Assembly (NCBI GenBank): GCA_030523505.1
Contig: JAUNIK010000003.1
Span: forward strand, 3,261-27,135
DNA: 23,875 nucleotides
Reading direction: 5' to 3'
Source of the DNA: Prevotellaceae bacterium
Lineage (GTDB): Bacteria; Bacteroidota; Bacteroidia; Bacteroidales; Bacteroidaceae
Position numbers and translations under genes: made by a program. How positions within the stretch are numbered: position 1 is the first letter of the stretch; every line of letters starts with the position of its first letter. The notes under the pieces were generated by a model. The model worked only from the letters and a program-made list of their open reading frames with translations, made no database searches and was not told the DNA's origin. Below are positions 1 through 7,132 of this stretch, in pieces.

Positions 1-1
1 C

Positions 2-841
2 ACCATAGCCGAAGAGGAACGCCCTGTGGGTATTCAGATCTATGGCCGTGATGTAGAAGCAATGGTGGAAGCGGCAAAAATCGTTGAGAACGAGGCCCAT
101 CCTGATGTCATCGACCTCAACTTCGGCTGTCCTGTGAAAAAGGTGGCAGGCAAGGGTGCTGGAGCCGGAATGCTCCGTAATGTACCATTGTTGCTCGACA
201 TAACAGACAAGGTGGTGAAGGCTGTCAACACCCCTGTCACGGTGAAGACACGACTCGGATGGGATGTGCCAACCATGATGGATGCCTCATTGACGATTCC
301 CGGAGCCGACCACCGTCCGTTTATAGTAGAACTGGCAGAGCGCCTCCAGGACAGAGGCATCAGCGCCCTGACTATCCATGGTCGTACACGCAGTCAGATG
401 TACACCGGCGATGCCGACTGGACACTCATCGGTGAGGTAAAGAACAACCCGAAGATGCATATCCCTATCATCGGCAATGGTGACATAAAGACCCTCGAGG
501 ATGCCGACAATGCCTTCGACAAATATGGTGTCGATGCAGTGATGATTGGTCGTGCCACCTTCGGTCAACCGTGGATATTCTCAAAGACTCCGCTCACCCT
601 CGACGAGAAGATTGATGTGCTCGAAGAGCAGCTACGCATCAATGTGGAGCGTATCGACGAATATCGTGGTATCATCCACACCCGTCGTCATCTCGCCTCG
701 TCGCCAGTGTTCAAAGGTATTCCAGACTTCCGCCAGACACGCATCGCCATGCTCCGCGCAGATAAGTATGATGACCTGATGGCAATACTGGAAGAGTGCA
801 GAGAGAGGGTGAGAGCCCCCCAGCCCCCAAAGGGGGAGTAA
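2..841 (+). CDS. dusB: tRNA-dihydrouridine synthase (DusB/NifR3 type), 5' end cut off by the window
   Basis: This flavoprotein family reduces uridine to dihydrouridine in the tRNA D-loop using FMN and NADPH in the cytoplasm. The reading frame is already open at base 2, and the GTG at 26 is an internal valine, so the true start lies upstream of the window. Seen in order: ERPVGIQIYG, then DLNFGCP (the family signature, with its conserved Cys), then RTRSQMYTGDADW, then NGDIKTLEDA and MIGRATFGQPW, which form the phosphate-binding end of the TIM barrel, then the helical C-terminal domain up to about base 813. The last eight residues (APQPPKGE) are encoded by a palindromic repeat at 814-838 and are not family sequence. 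The DusB assignment within the Dus family is by overall resemblance. The next gene has its own promoter, so dusB probably ends its transcript here. Confidence 0.93.
   Translation, partial: TIAEEERPVGIQIYGRDVEAMVEAAKIVENEAHPDVIDLNFGCPVKKVAGKGAGAGMLRNVPLLLDITDKVVKAVNTPVTVKTRLGWDVPTMMDASLTIPGADHRPFIVELAERLQDRGISALTIHGRTRSQMYTGDADWTLIGEVKNNPKMHIPIIGNGDIKTLEDADNAFDKYGVDAVMIGRATFGQPWIFSKTPLTLDEKIDVLEEQLRINVERIDEYRGIIHTRRHLASSPVFKGIPDFRQTRIAMLRADKYDDLMAILEECRERVRAPQPPKGE
814..838 (+). repeat. GC-rich palindromic repeat, form A, copy 1 (inside dusB 3' end)
   Basis: A 25-base unit that begins AGCCCCCCAG and ends AAAGGGGGAG. The CCCCC and GGGGG runs pair around AAA. It is exactly identical to 1398-1422 and is the exact reverse complement of 1521-1545. 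It is translated as the last eight residues of DusB, and the stop codon follows directly. Confidence 0.93.
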
Positions 842-888
842 AGGAGAGGGAGCCAGCTGATTATTCCAAAGATTTATGCAAGGATTAA

Positions 889-919
889 TTTGCAATGTGA
901 ATATTTTATCGTAATTTTG
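889..919 (+). promoter_or_regulatory. Bacteroidetes-type promoter for the 944-1381 gene
   Basis: TTTG at 889-892 and TAATTTTG at 912-919 are separated by 19 bases. This matches the Bacteroidetes sigma factor consensus (TTTG, about 20 bases, TANNTTTG). The expected transcript start is near 926, giving a leader of under 20 bases. Confidence 0.7.
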
Positions 920-943
920 TAACGGTCAATAATAAATAATGAT

Positions 944-1381
944 ATGAAAAAGATATTCTTCCTCTCGTTGATGATGCTTTTTGTTGCTGTGTCGGCAATG
1001 GCAAAGACAAAAGGCGTGAAGGAATTCCATGCTTACTACACCCAGCACCTCGACCCGGATCCTCGTAATGCAGGCAACTGGAAGATTGGTGAGGTGGAAG
1101 AATTGAAGGATCCTTATGTCATTCTGTATTCGAAGAACTATATCCGTGTGGGTGGTACGTCATATTTCATTGACAAGGCCACAGTGCAGAATAAGGACTA
1201 TACACCGGAGGAGAATCCGGGATATGGCAAGTCGATAGCCTTTGCGGCAGCAAGTCTCATTGGCGAGGAGATATTCGTGACTATTGAATACGGCAATCGT
1301 GAGAACCCTAACCTATGGGGATTCTCTATTTTCGACCGTGCCAACCAAGGGCATTTCTATTTAGGAGAGTTGCAGCCGTAA
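944..1381 (+). CDS. Small secreted protein of unknown function
   Basis: The product has 145 residues, and I do not recognise a family. An N-terminal signal peptide is clear: a Lys pair, a hydrophobic core FFLSLMMLFVAV, then a small-residue cleavage site near AMA-K at about residue 21. There is no lipobox Cys, so it is probably periplasmic or exported rather than a lipoprotein. The mature part of about 124 residues has no Cys, is rich in aromatic residues and short beta-like stretches (PYVILYSKNYIRVGG, EIFVTIEYGN), and looks like one small beta domain. It has its own promoter and a very short leader. Its TAA stop shares its last base with a partial palindromic repeat starting at 1381. It faces the acyltransferase operon end to end. 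The coding call is firm; the function is unknown. Confidence 0.85.
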   Translation: MKKIFFLSLMMLFVAVSAMAKTKGVKEFHAYYTQHLDPDPRNAGNWKIGEVEELKDPYVILYSKNYIRVGGTSYFIDKATVQNKDYTPEENPGYGKSIAFAAASLIGEEIFVTIEYGNRENPNLWGFSIFDRANQGHFYLGELQP

Positions 1382-1460
1382 GCCCCCCAAAAAGCCCAGC
1401 CCCCCAGCCCCCAAAGGGGGAGCAAAGCCTCTCCCCAGCCCACTCCTCAAGGTGAGGGGA
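1381..1460 (+). repeat. Cluster of GC-rich palindromic repeats: partial, full form A, degenerate form B
   Basis: Three units in a row, all on the plus strand like the gene they follow. A truncated unit at 1381-1392 (AGCCCCCC then A residues) starts on the last base of the stop codon. A full 25-base form A copy lies at 1398-1422, identical to 814-838. A degenerate form B copy at 1426-1460 begins AGCCTCTCCCC and ends GGTGAGGGGA, like the unit at 18514-18548. Confidence 0.85.
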
Positions 1461-1480
1461 CCTGCAATATACATAATACA

Positions 1481-1520
1481 AATAATCCCCAGCCTCATCG
1501 AGAGACTGGGGATTATTTTG
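1481..1520. terminator. Bidirectional intrinsic terminator between convergent genes
   Basis: AATAATCCCCAG (1481-1492) and CTGGGGATTATT (1506-1517) form a perfect 12-bp stem with a 13-base loop. T-rich sequence follows on both strands. It lies between the ends of the 944-1381 gene and the acyltransferase gene. Confidence 0.85.
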
Positions 1521-1545
1521 CTCCCCCTTTGGGGGCTGGGGGGCT
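1521..1545 (-). repeat. GC-rich palindromic repeat, form A, inverted copy
   Basis: Exact reverse complement of 814-838 and 1398-1422. Read on the minus strand, its first two bases (AG) are the last two bases of the TAG stop codon of the acyltransferase at 1544-2659. Confidence 0.93.
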
Positions 1546-2659
1546 AACCTATCACCCACTTGCTGCCTGGGATGAGCGAGATGAGTTTCGCTGTTATCAC
1601 GCAACAGGTGTACGAACAGATTGCTATCACAGGGATGGCTATCCATACAGGGATGATTGGTTCTGCTGGATTGCCATTGACGATGTATGCAGCGATAGGC
1701 TGGAGGAAGAACATGTGCATGAGATACATGCCAAACGACAGTTTCGATATCTGAGTGATGATGCGTGGAGCCTTCTCCTGACGGATGCAGGTGAAGAGCA
1801 GGAAGGCACCGAAGGTTGCTACAACGAGGTTTGGCATGCAGAACTCCCAACCCCACTCAAGCATTGGAGTGTCGATAGGCTGCATAGGGATTCCTCTGAA
1901 CCAGAACGACCATGCTGTGAAAGCAGCACCAGCCGCAAAGCATGAGCCACCGATGATGAGGCGCTTCTTCACATCCCAGTCGAGGTGCACGCGGATATAA
2001 TGAGCCAGAACGAGATAGCCGAGATAACCCGAGCAGTAGTAGAATGCGTGGAAGTTTGGATTCCAGAAACACTGGCCGAACACCTCTGGGAACACATATC
2101 GCTGCAACCAAGGCATTGTGGTGGAGAGCGCGAAGAACGCGATGAAGATACGCTCGTCCTTTGCCGATGCACGCTCGAGCCATGGTGACACCACTGGGAT
2201 GATGATATAAAGTGATATCAGTGGGTACATGAACCACAGATGACCAGCCATCGAAGGGAAATTGAATGGGATGAGTTTCAGGTCGGCCATGCTCTGTTCC
2301 CACGACATACCGCCCCACGCCAGTGGGAGGAAGGTGTAGAGAAGCAGGAAGCAGATGAATGGCGGGAGGATACGCTTGAAGCGACGGATATAGAACTCGC
2401 TCATGGTGACGCCCTGCTTCACTGGTACGAGCAGGAATGCCGATACTACCATGAAAAGAGGTACACATGTGCGTGCGACACCACCGTCGTAGAACGATAC
2501 CCAGAAGCGGTTTGCCTCGCTGAGGAGCATCGACTTGTCACCAGCCAAGCCCGATGGGTCGGCACCATAGAAATTCTCACTCGCGTGAACCAGCATCACA
2601 AGGAAGCACGCAATAACACGGATGTAGTCAACAAAGACTATTCGTTCATTTTGTCTCAT
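1544..2659 (-). CDS. Membrane acyltransferase, acyltransferase-3 (OafA/YrhL) family
   Basis: The product has 371 residues and is a polytopic membrane protein with about ten hydrophobic segments. The family moves acyl groups, usually acetyl, across the inner membrane onto sugars of polysaccharide, O-antigen or peptidoglycan. The N-terminal block FVDYIRVIACFLVMLVHAS carries Arg14 and His25, eleven residues apart as in known family members. Further supports are PLFMVVSAFLL, the FYIRRFKRILPP loop and GHLWFMYPLISLYI. No periplasmic SGNH domain is fused, but a separate SGNH gene lies two genes upstream. It is the last gene of the minus-strand run and starts 19 bases after the stop of the preceding acyltransferase. 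The TAG stop overlaps a palindromic repeat. The substrate cannot be read from the sequence. Confidence 0.93.
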   Translation of the reverse strand: MRQNERIVFVDYIRVIACFLVMLVHASENFYGADPSGLAGDKSMLLSEANRFWVSFYDGGVARTCVPLFMVVSAFLLVPVKQGVTMSEFYIRRFKRILPPFICFLLLYTFLPLAWGGMSWEQSMADLKLIPFNFPSMAGHLWFMYPLISLYIIIPVVSPWLERASAKDERIFIAFFALSTTMPWLQRYVFPEVFGQCFWNPNFHAFYYCSGYLGYLVLAHYIRVHLDWDVKKRLIIGGSCFAAGAAFTAWSFWFRGIPMQPIDTPMLEWGWEFCMPNLVVATFGAFLLFTCIRQEKAPRIITQISKLSFGMYLMHMFFLQPIAAYIVNGNPAEPIIPVWIAIPVIAICSYTCCVITAKLISLIPGSKWVIG

Positions 2660-2678
2660 ATTGTTAATTGGTTTATGT

Positions 2679-3692
2679 TTATTTCTTATTCATAAGCGGT
2701 TTCTCTATCCAGAACCATGATACACATGCCGGGATGGCTGTTATGACGAATGCCAGGATGAGAGCCAACGACTTGGAATATTCCACCACGCCGAAGAGAA
2801 TCAGGCATTGGATGACAGGGAAATGATAGAGGTACAGTCCGTAGGTGATATTATCAAACCGGCGGAATACATTCAGCGGTTTGCAGCAGTAGGCTATTCC
2901 CACGAGCATCATTGGGAAGGTGACGGGTTCGAGGATAAAGCACACATCAGAGAGTACCGGCACATGGAAGAATCCCACAAACAGGAACAGCACTGCACTC
3001 ACCGGCAACAACCATCTCACATGTTTCATGAACAGGTCGAAATAAAGCAGCAATGTCATGCCACTCAGGAAATACACGAAATACTGCACCTGAACCGGCA
3101 TGAAGTAATACACTGAAATGCATCCTGCCATCATCATCAGAGATGTCCACCTCTTTGTGCGACCAATAATATACATCAGTATCGGCACAAGGCAATAGAA
3201 CAGCACCTCCTGTTTCATCGACCACAGCGATCCGTTCATCTGTGGGGCGAGGTTGTCTTGGAATGTCATTGGCAACTCAGGTTCCAGCCAGTTGAGCATG
3301 CTGATATTAGCAATGAGGTATTTCCATGTCTGGCCGTTGGCAAGGAAGTCGGCTATTCCCAGACTGCTCACTGCCATTCCGAGCAACAGGCAGGCAATGA
3401 TACATACCATATAAGCCGGTATTATTCGGCGGAAACGTTTCCGGGCGTATGAGGTGATGTCGCAGTTTCTTCGCAGGAAACTATATGTGACAAGGAATCC
3501 TGTGATGGTGAAGAACGCCTTCACTCTGTTTGTGCCAGATATGAACCATATAGGTTCGGTGTCGGTGAGCACGCAGAAGTGGGCTACTATGAGTGAGAAG
3601 GCAAACAGATACCGCAGGAAGTCGAAGCAGTTATCCTGCCTGACTCTCTGTATTATTTCCTCATGGAGTAATATGTCATGTCTGTTAGCCAT
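2679..3692 (-). CDS. Second membrane acyltransferase, acyltransferase-3 family
   Basis: The product has 337 residues and many membrane segments. It belongs to the same broad family as its downstream neighbour but is clearly divergent, so this is not a recent tandem duplication. The N-terminal cytoplasmic stretch leads into DFLRYLFAFSLIVAHF, with Arg27 and His38 again eleven residues apart. ITGFLVTYSFLRR and the following SYARKRFRRIIPAYM fit the family's second helix and cytoplasmic loop. The NGSLWSMKQEVLFYCLVP segment fits the motif that in relatives reads 'LWSLxxExxFY'. Expected activity is O-acylation of a surface or secreted glycan, with the acceptor unknown. The start at 3692 follows the SGNH gene stop by 19 bases, which supports co-transcription. 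Confidence 0.92.
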   Translation of the reverse strand: MANRHDILLHEEIIQRVRQDNCFDFLRYLFAFSLIVAHFCVLTDTEPIWFISGTNRVKAFFTITGFLVTYSFLRRNCDITSYARKRFRRIIPAYMVCIIACLLLGMAVSSLGIADFLANGQTWKYLIANISMLNWLEPELPMTFQDNLAPQMNGSLWSMKQEVLFYCLVPILMYIIGRTKRWTSLMMMAGCISVYYFMPVQVQYFVYFLSGMTLLLYFDLFMKHVRWLLPVSAVLFLFVGFFHVPVLSDVCFILEPVTFPMMLVGIAYCCKPLNVFRRFDNITYGLYLYHFPVIQCLILFGVVEYSKSLALILAFVITAIPACVSWFWIEKPLMNKK

Positions 3693-3711
3693 ATTTCACT
3701 TCCCTGCACTG

Positions 3712-4899
3712 TCAGAAGGAGTATTTACTATCTCCCTCTCCTTCGGGGAGGGAAGGGGTGGGGCTTACTGCTTGCGCTACCCTTCCCATTGCCTCATACG
3801 CACTCTCGCTTGGATGGAGGTGGTCGCCTGAGTCGAAGCCGTCGGCGAACATCGCGATGTGCTCTGGATGACGGACGGCAGCATCGAAGTCGATGCATCC
3901 ATCGAAGATTGGTGATGTGCGCAACCACTCGTTGAACTCACGGCGCATCATCTCGCGGTCTTCGTTATATGTGCGCCAGCCGTAGATAGGTAGCAGGGTT
4001 CCGCTCCACACACGCAGTCCGAGTTTGCGGGCATGGCTCACATACAGTTCCTCAACACCTCGTTCCATCTCCTCGACGGTAGGCATATCGCTCCAAGGAC
4101 GGAACGGGTTGACATCGCGACCCACAGGATGGATGATATCGTTGATGCCATGCTGGATGATGACATCGGTGGCGCCGCTCACATTCATCTCGATAGGGAA
4201 GCGTGTCGCGCCCTTCAAGCCGTAAGCCTGATAGGTGATGCAGTCATACTGGCGGAGAATGCGGGTGCCGCTCACTGCACGACGGATTACAGCCACATCG
4301 CGTCTGCCAGACTCCCACAGTTGCATTGCGAGATAGTCGGGCCAACTCTGTGCAGTGATGGAATCGCCGAAACATACTATGGCGTGGTTCTGTTCCTCGG
4401 TGAGGATATCTATCGTGTTGAGGAAGAAGAACCAGTTAGTGTTACGAGTCAGATCGAGTGGCATCACCTGTTTTGTGGCATGATCGCCATAGGAATATTT
4501 GCCCTTCGACAAAGGACCAGTGATGAGTGTTCCCGCATTCATCTGGGTATAGTCAGCGAAATACATGCTCACCTCTACCGTCTCGCCGGCAGTGACGCTG
4601 AAAGCGATAGCATCGCTCTCGACCTCTGTGCCCGGCGCAATCATTACGCTCTCGTTATCGCAGAAGGTTATTGCCACTGGCTCATATTGCTCCTGACTCT
4701 TTGCCACAAAGGCACGGGTGATAGTCACCGGTTCTGTGCCCGTGAGATTGGAGAAGCGGAATCGCAGAGCACTACCGTTGAATACAATGCGTACAGGATA
4801 GCGCAGAGTGATATCCTTGGCAAAGGTGGCCTCTTTACGATCGGTTATGGATGTGGCATTACCCCAGCAAGCCACCCATTTTGTATAGTTGTTGTTCAT
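3712..4899 (-). CDS. SGNH/GDSL-family esterase, XynE-like
   Basis: The product has 395 residues: an N-terminal beta domain (about 1-165, starting NNYTKWVACWGNA) followed by an SGNH hydrolase domain. Catalytic blocks are visible: CFGDSIT with nucleophile Ser180, Gly211 in AVSGTRIL, GIND with Asn253, and DHLHPS with Asp359 and His362. The arrangement resembles the esterase group containing Prevotella bryantii XynE, which removes acyl groups from plant polysaccharide. I see no signal peptide, so a cytoplasmic location is likely, perhaps acting on imported acylated oligosaccharides. Its ATG overlaps the stop of the methyltransferase gene upstream by four bases (ATGA), and two acyltransferase genes follow. 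Residues 379-390 (SPTPSLPEGEGD) are encoded by a palindromic repeat, and the last five residues come from beyond it, so the native C-terminus was probably near residue 378. Confidence 0.9.
   Translation of the reverse strand: MNNNYTKWVACWGNATSITDRKEATFAKDITLRYPVRIVFNGSALRFRFSNLTGTEPVTITRAFVAKSQEQYEPVAITFCDNESVMIAPGTEVESDAIAFSVTAGETVEVSMYFADYTQMNAGTLITGPLSKGKYSYGDHATKQVMPLDLTRNTNWFFFLNTIDILTEEQNHAIVCFGDSITAQSWPDYLAMQLWESGRRDVAVIRRAVSGTRILRQYDCITYQAYGLKGATRFPIEMNVSGATDVIIQHGINDIIHPVGRDVNPFRPWSDMPTVEEMERGVEELYVSHARKLGLRVWSGTLLPIYGWRTYNEDREMMRREFNEWLRTSPIFDGCIDFDAAVRHPEHIAMFADGFDSGDHLHPSESAYEAMGRVAQAVSPTPSLPEGEGDSKYSF
3732..3765 (-). repeat. GC-rich palindromic repeat, form C, inside the SGNH gene 3' end
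   Basis: Read on the minus strand it begins AGCCCCACCCC and ends AAGGAGAGGGAG. The stem is CTCCC pairing with GGGAG around CTTCGG-like sequence. It is in frame and encodes residues 379-390 of the SGNH protein, in the same orientation as the gene. Confidence 0.85.
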
Positions 4900-5387
4900 A
4901 ATTCTAACTGTAAAAGGAACTGTTTCCTGTCGACACCACCGGCATAGCCAGTGATGCTGCCATCAGAGCCCATCACACGATGGCAAGGTACGATGATGCC
5001 TATCGGGTTGTGCCCCACAGCACCGCCCACAGCCTGTGCCGACATCGACGGTCTGCCCATGCGGCGAGCCACCTCGCGTGCTATCTCTCCATAAGTGGTG
5101 GTAGTGCCGTAAGGGATGCCGAGCATTATCTCGCCCACCATCTGGCGGAATGGCGAACCGGAGAGTCGCAGTGGGGGAGTGAAGTCGGGTTCCCTGCCCG
5201 AGAAATAGATATCCAACCAGCGTCGTGTCTCGACGAAGATAGGCATACTGTTGTCTTCTTTGAAGTCACGGCCGAGGGTCGCCCTGTCGTATTTCTGATT
5301 GTCGAACCAGACGCCGATAAGTGCTTCACCATCACTCGCCATAGTGATGGTACCTATTGGTGATTCATATCGGCTTATAAACTGCAT
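4896..5387 (-). CDS. ogt: Methylated-DNA--protein-cysteine methyltransferase
   Basis: The product has 163 residues, normal for the single-domain family. It repairs O6-methylguanine by moving the methyl group to its own Cys in a suicide reaction. The active-site block IIVPCHRVMGSDG carries the acceptor Cys135. PYGTTTTYGEIA (about 92-103) and VGHNPIG (124-130) fit the DNA-binding helix-turn-helix and the asparagine hinge. The N-terminal segment SPIGTITMASDGEALIGVWF is also typical. Its start lies 13 bases inside the end of the HAD gene, and its stop overlaps the SGNH start, so translation of the three genes is probably coupled. I see nothing in the local DNA that would suggest an alkylation-responsive regulator. 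Confidence 0.95.
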   Translation of the reverse strand: MQFISRYESPIGTITMASDGEALIGVWFDNQKYDRATLGRDFKEDNSMPIFVETRRWLDIYFSGREPDFTPPLRLSGSPFRQMVGEIMLGIPYGTTTTYGEIAREVARRMGRPSMSAQAVGGAVGHNPIGIIVPCHRVMGSDGSITGYAGGVDRKQFLLQLEL

Positions 5388-5983
5388 TCCTTGATAGCCT
5401 CTTCGAGTTTGTTCATGCTGACAAGATATGAATGCAAGCCCAATGCTTTGCCTGCCTCGATATTCTCGCGTGAGTCGTCAAAATAAGCGGTTTCATCGGG
5501 ATTAATGCCCGCCTCGGCAAACACCTGCTGGTAGATACGAGGATCAGGTTTGGCGAGGTTCATCTCGTAGGAGAGGAACAGATGCTCAAAGCAATCCTCA
5601 GGTTTGTAGCCGTGTTTCTCGAACTGCTTTATGGTGTGCTGCCATGCGTCTTCGTAGATATTGCTCAATAGGAACACACGGTATTTCTTTTTCAGTTCGA
5701 GGAGCATTTCAATACGCTCCAGGGGCACATCATCGAGCACAGCATCCATTGCCCAGAGAATCTCCTCGTCGGTGACATCCTCACGGCAGAACGGACGGGC
5801 AGCGTCTATGAATGCCTCTTTTGTGCAGAGTCCGTTGAGATAAGGTAACAATGCCGCAACAATGCCCGGATGTTTCACACAACCAGCAAAGTCGGGAAGC
5901 CCGACACTAAGCAGTGCCTTGGTGTCGCGCTCAAGGTTGAGGTTAAGGATAACCCCCGCAAGATCGAAGATTATATTTTTCAT
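5375..5983 (-). CDS. HAD-superfamily hydrolase (subfamily IA, YihX-like)
   Basis: The product has 202 residues and is a cytoplasmic phosphatase of unknown substrate. Motif I is FDLAGVILNLN with nucleophile Asp7. The usual second Asp is an Ala here, as the DLGGV-type subgroup also varies at this site. Motif II is FLLSNIYED, with Ser replacing the more common Thr. The conserved Lys is in NLAKPDPRIYQQV, and motif IV is AYFDDSRENIEAGKALG. The helical cap lies between about 18 and 85. Relatives such as YihX act on sugar phosphates such as glucose-1-phosphate, but the substrate cannot be assigned from sequence. It begins 39 bases after the threonine aldolase stop and overlaps the next gene by 13 bases. 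Confidence 0.9.
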   Translation of the reverse strand: MKNIIFDLAGVILNLNLERDTKALLSVGLPDFAGCVKHPGIVAALLPYLNGLCTKEAFIDAARPFCREDVTDEEILWAMDAVLDDVPLERIEMLLELKKKYRVFLLSNIYEDAWQHTIKQFEKHGYKPEDCFEHLFLSYEMNLAKPDPRIYQQVFAEAGINPDETAYFDDSRENIEAGKALGLHSYLVSMNKLEEAIKECSL

Positions 5984-5990
5984 AAAAAAA

Positions 5991-6016
5991 CGATGACGAT
6001 AACGTTAACGATGACG
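5991..6016. repeat. Short imperfect repeat between ltaE and the HAD gene
   Basis: The octamer CGATGACG occurs at 5991-5998 and again at 6009-6016, separated by ATAACGTTAA, which contains the self-complementary AACGTT. It fills most of the 39-base gap between two co-oriented genes. It could be a simple-sequence spacer; I see no promoter in it. Confidence 0.6.
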
Positions 6017-6022
6017 TGGGTC

Positions 6023-7048
6023 TTATAACAAAGTTATAAACTCGTCCACATCTTTTTCTTCGGTGGCCCAACTGGTTACAAAGCGTACTGTTGTCTCCTT
6101 CTCGCCACGAGGTCCCCAGAGTTCAAACGAGGCATGCTGCATGAGACGATCCATCACATCGTTAGGCAGAACGACAAACTGTTGATTCGTTGGAGAGTCA
6201 ATAGCCATCTTATAACCCTTTGCAATGAACGCCTCGCGAAGGCGCTGAGCCAGTTCCACAGCATGACGGGCAATGCGGACATAGAGGTTGTCGGTGAAGA
6301 GAGTACCGAACTGCACACCCTGCAGACGACCTTTTGCCATGAGGGCACCATGCTGTTTCACCAATGGGAAGAAATGAGGTAGGCGCTTTGGATCGCGAGC
6401 CACCACAGCCTCACCGAAGAGGCATCCCACCTTCGTACCACCGATATAGAACACATCAGCCAGACGGGCAATGTCGGCCAGAGTATAGTCAGCCTCGTCG
6501 CAGGCAAGAGCATATCCCAGTCGGGCACCATCAATATAAAGAGGTATATTGTGGCTATGGCAGATATTGCTCAGTGTCTCCAGTTCAGAGAGCGAGTAGA
6601 GAGTGCCATATTCCGTCGGTTGGGTTATATACAACATTCCCGGAGCCACCATGTGCTCATAGGTGTCATCGCGGTAGAAATCGGTTATGTAACGCTCTAC
6701 CTCCTCTGGGTCCACCTTTCCCGCATGGCTCGGAAGGGTAAGAACCTTATGACCGCTATGCTCAATGGCACCACTCTCATGGACATTGATATGGGCAGTC
6801 TCGGCAGCGAGCACTCCCTCATGACGACGCAAGAGAGCATCGATGACGGTAGCATTGGTCTGGGTGCCACCAATAAGGAATTGCACCAGTGCTTCTGGTG
6901 CCTCGCAAGCCTCGCGAATCTTCTGCTTCGCCTCGGTTGTGTACTCGTCGGAACCATAACCAACGGTATGCTCGAGGTTGGTTTCCAACAGTCGGCGCAT
7001 CACTTCTGGGTGAGCGCCCTCCATGTAGTCAGTGTCGAATTTTATCAT
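6023..7048 (-). CDS. ltaE: Low-specificity L-threonine aldolase (PLP enzyme)
   Basis: The product has 341 residues, the usual size. It cleaves L-threonine and allo-threonine to glycine and acetaldehyde, supplying glycine and one-carbon units in the cytoplasm. Seen: FDTDYMEGAHPEVM at the N-terminus, LIGGTQTNATVIDAL, HINVHESGAIE where the His stacks on the PLP ring, YIDGARLGYAL with Asp173 binding the pyridine nitrogen, and YIGGTKVG with Lys206 forming the Schiff base. It is the first gene of the six-gene minus-strand run and follows a likely promoter at 7080-7087. The start at 7048 gives the full family N-terminus. The link to the repair, phosphatase and acylation genes downstream is positional only. 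Confidence 0.95.
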   Translation of the reverse strand: MIKFDTDYMEGAHPEVMRRLLETNLEHTVGYGSDEYTTEAKQKIREACEAPEALVQFLIGGTQTNATVIDALLRRHEGVLAAETAHINVHESGAIEHSGHKVLTLPSHAGKVDPEEVERYITDFYRDDTYEHMVAPGMLYITQPTEYGTLYSLSELETLSNICHSHNIPLYIDGARLGYALACDEADYTLADIARLADVFYIGGTKVGCLFGEAVVARDPKRLPHFFPLVKQHGALMAKGRLQGVQFGTLFTDNLYVRIARHAVELAQRLREAFIAKGYKMAIDSPTNQQFVVLPNDVMDRLMQHASFELWGPRGEKETTVRFVTSWATEEKDVDEFITLL

Positions 7049-7079
7049 ATAAAGTGGGCCTTCTGCCTGAAATTTAATG

Positions 7080-7087
7080 CAAAGATA
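7080..7087 (-). promoter_or_regulatory. Likely -7 element for the ltaE operon
   Basis: On the minus strand this reads TATCTTTG, matching TANNTTTG, about 32 bases before the ltaE start. I found no clear TTTG at the -33 position, so the promoter is incomplete by consensus. It faces the plus-strand promoter at 7097-7127, and the two -33 regions would overlap. Confidence 0.45.
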
Positions 7088-7096
7088 ATCAATTTC

Positions 7097-7127
7097 TTGC
7101 TAAATAGAGATTTTCTTTGTACTTTTG
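7097..7127 (+). promoter_or_regulatory. Likely promoter for the HD-MsrA gene
   Basis: TACTTTTG at 7120-7127 matches TANNTTTG, and TTGC at 7097-7100 is a partial -33 match about 20 bases upstream. The expected start near 7134 would give a leader of roughly 190 bases, long for this genome's other promoters. Confidence 0.5.
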
Positions 7128-7132
7128 TGCTC

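Noticed and set aside
1381..1545. Remnant of an insertion sequence
   Set aside because: There is no transposase fragment and no target-site duplication. The units are short palindromes of the kind dispersed singly across the window.
4033..4947. Plus-strand open frame of 304 codons
   Set aside because: Antisense to the SGNH esterase gene, whose catalytic blocks are all present. There is no signal or family motif in the plus-strand product.
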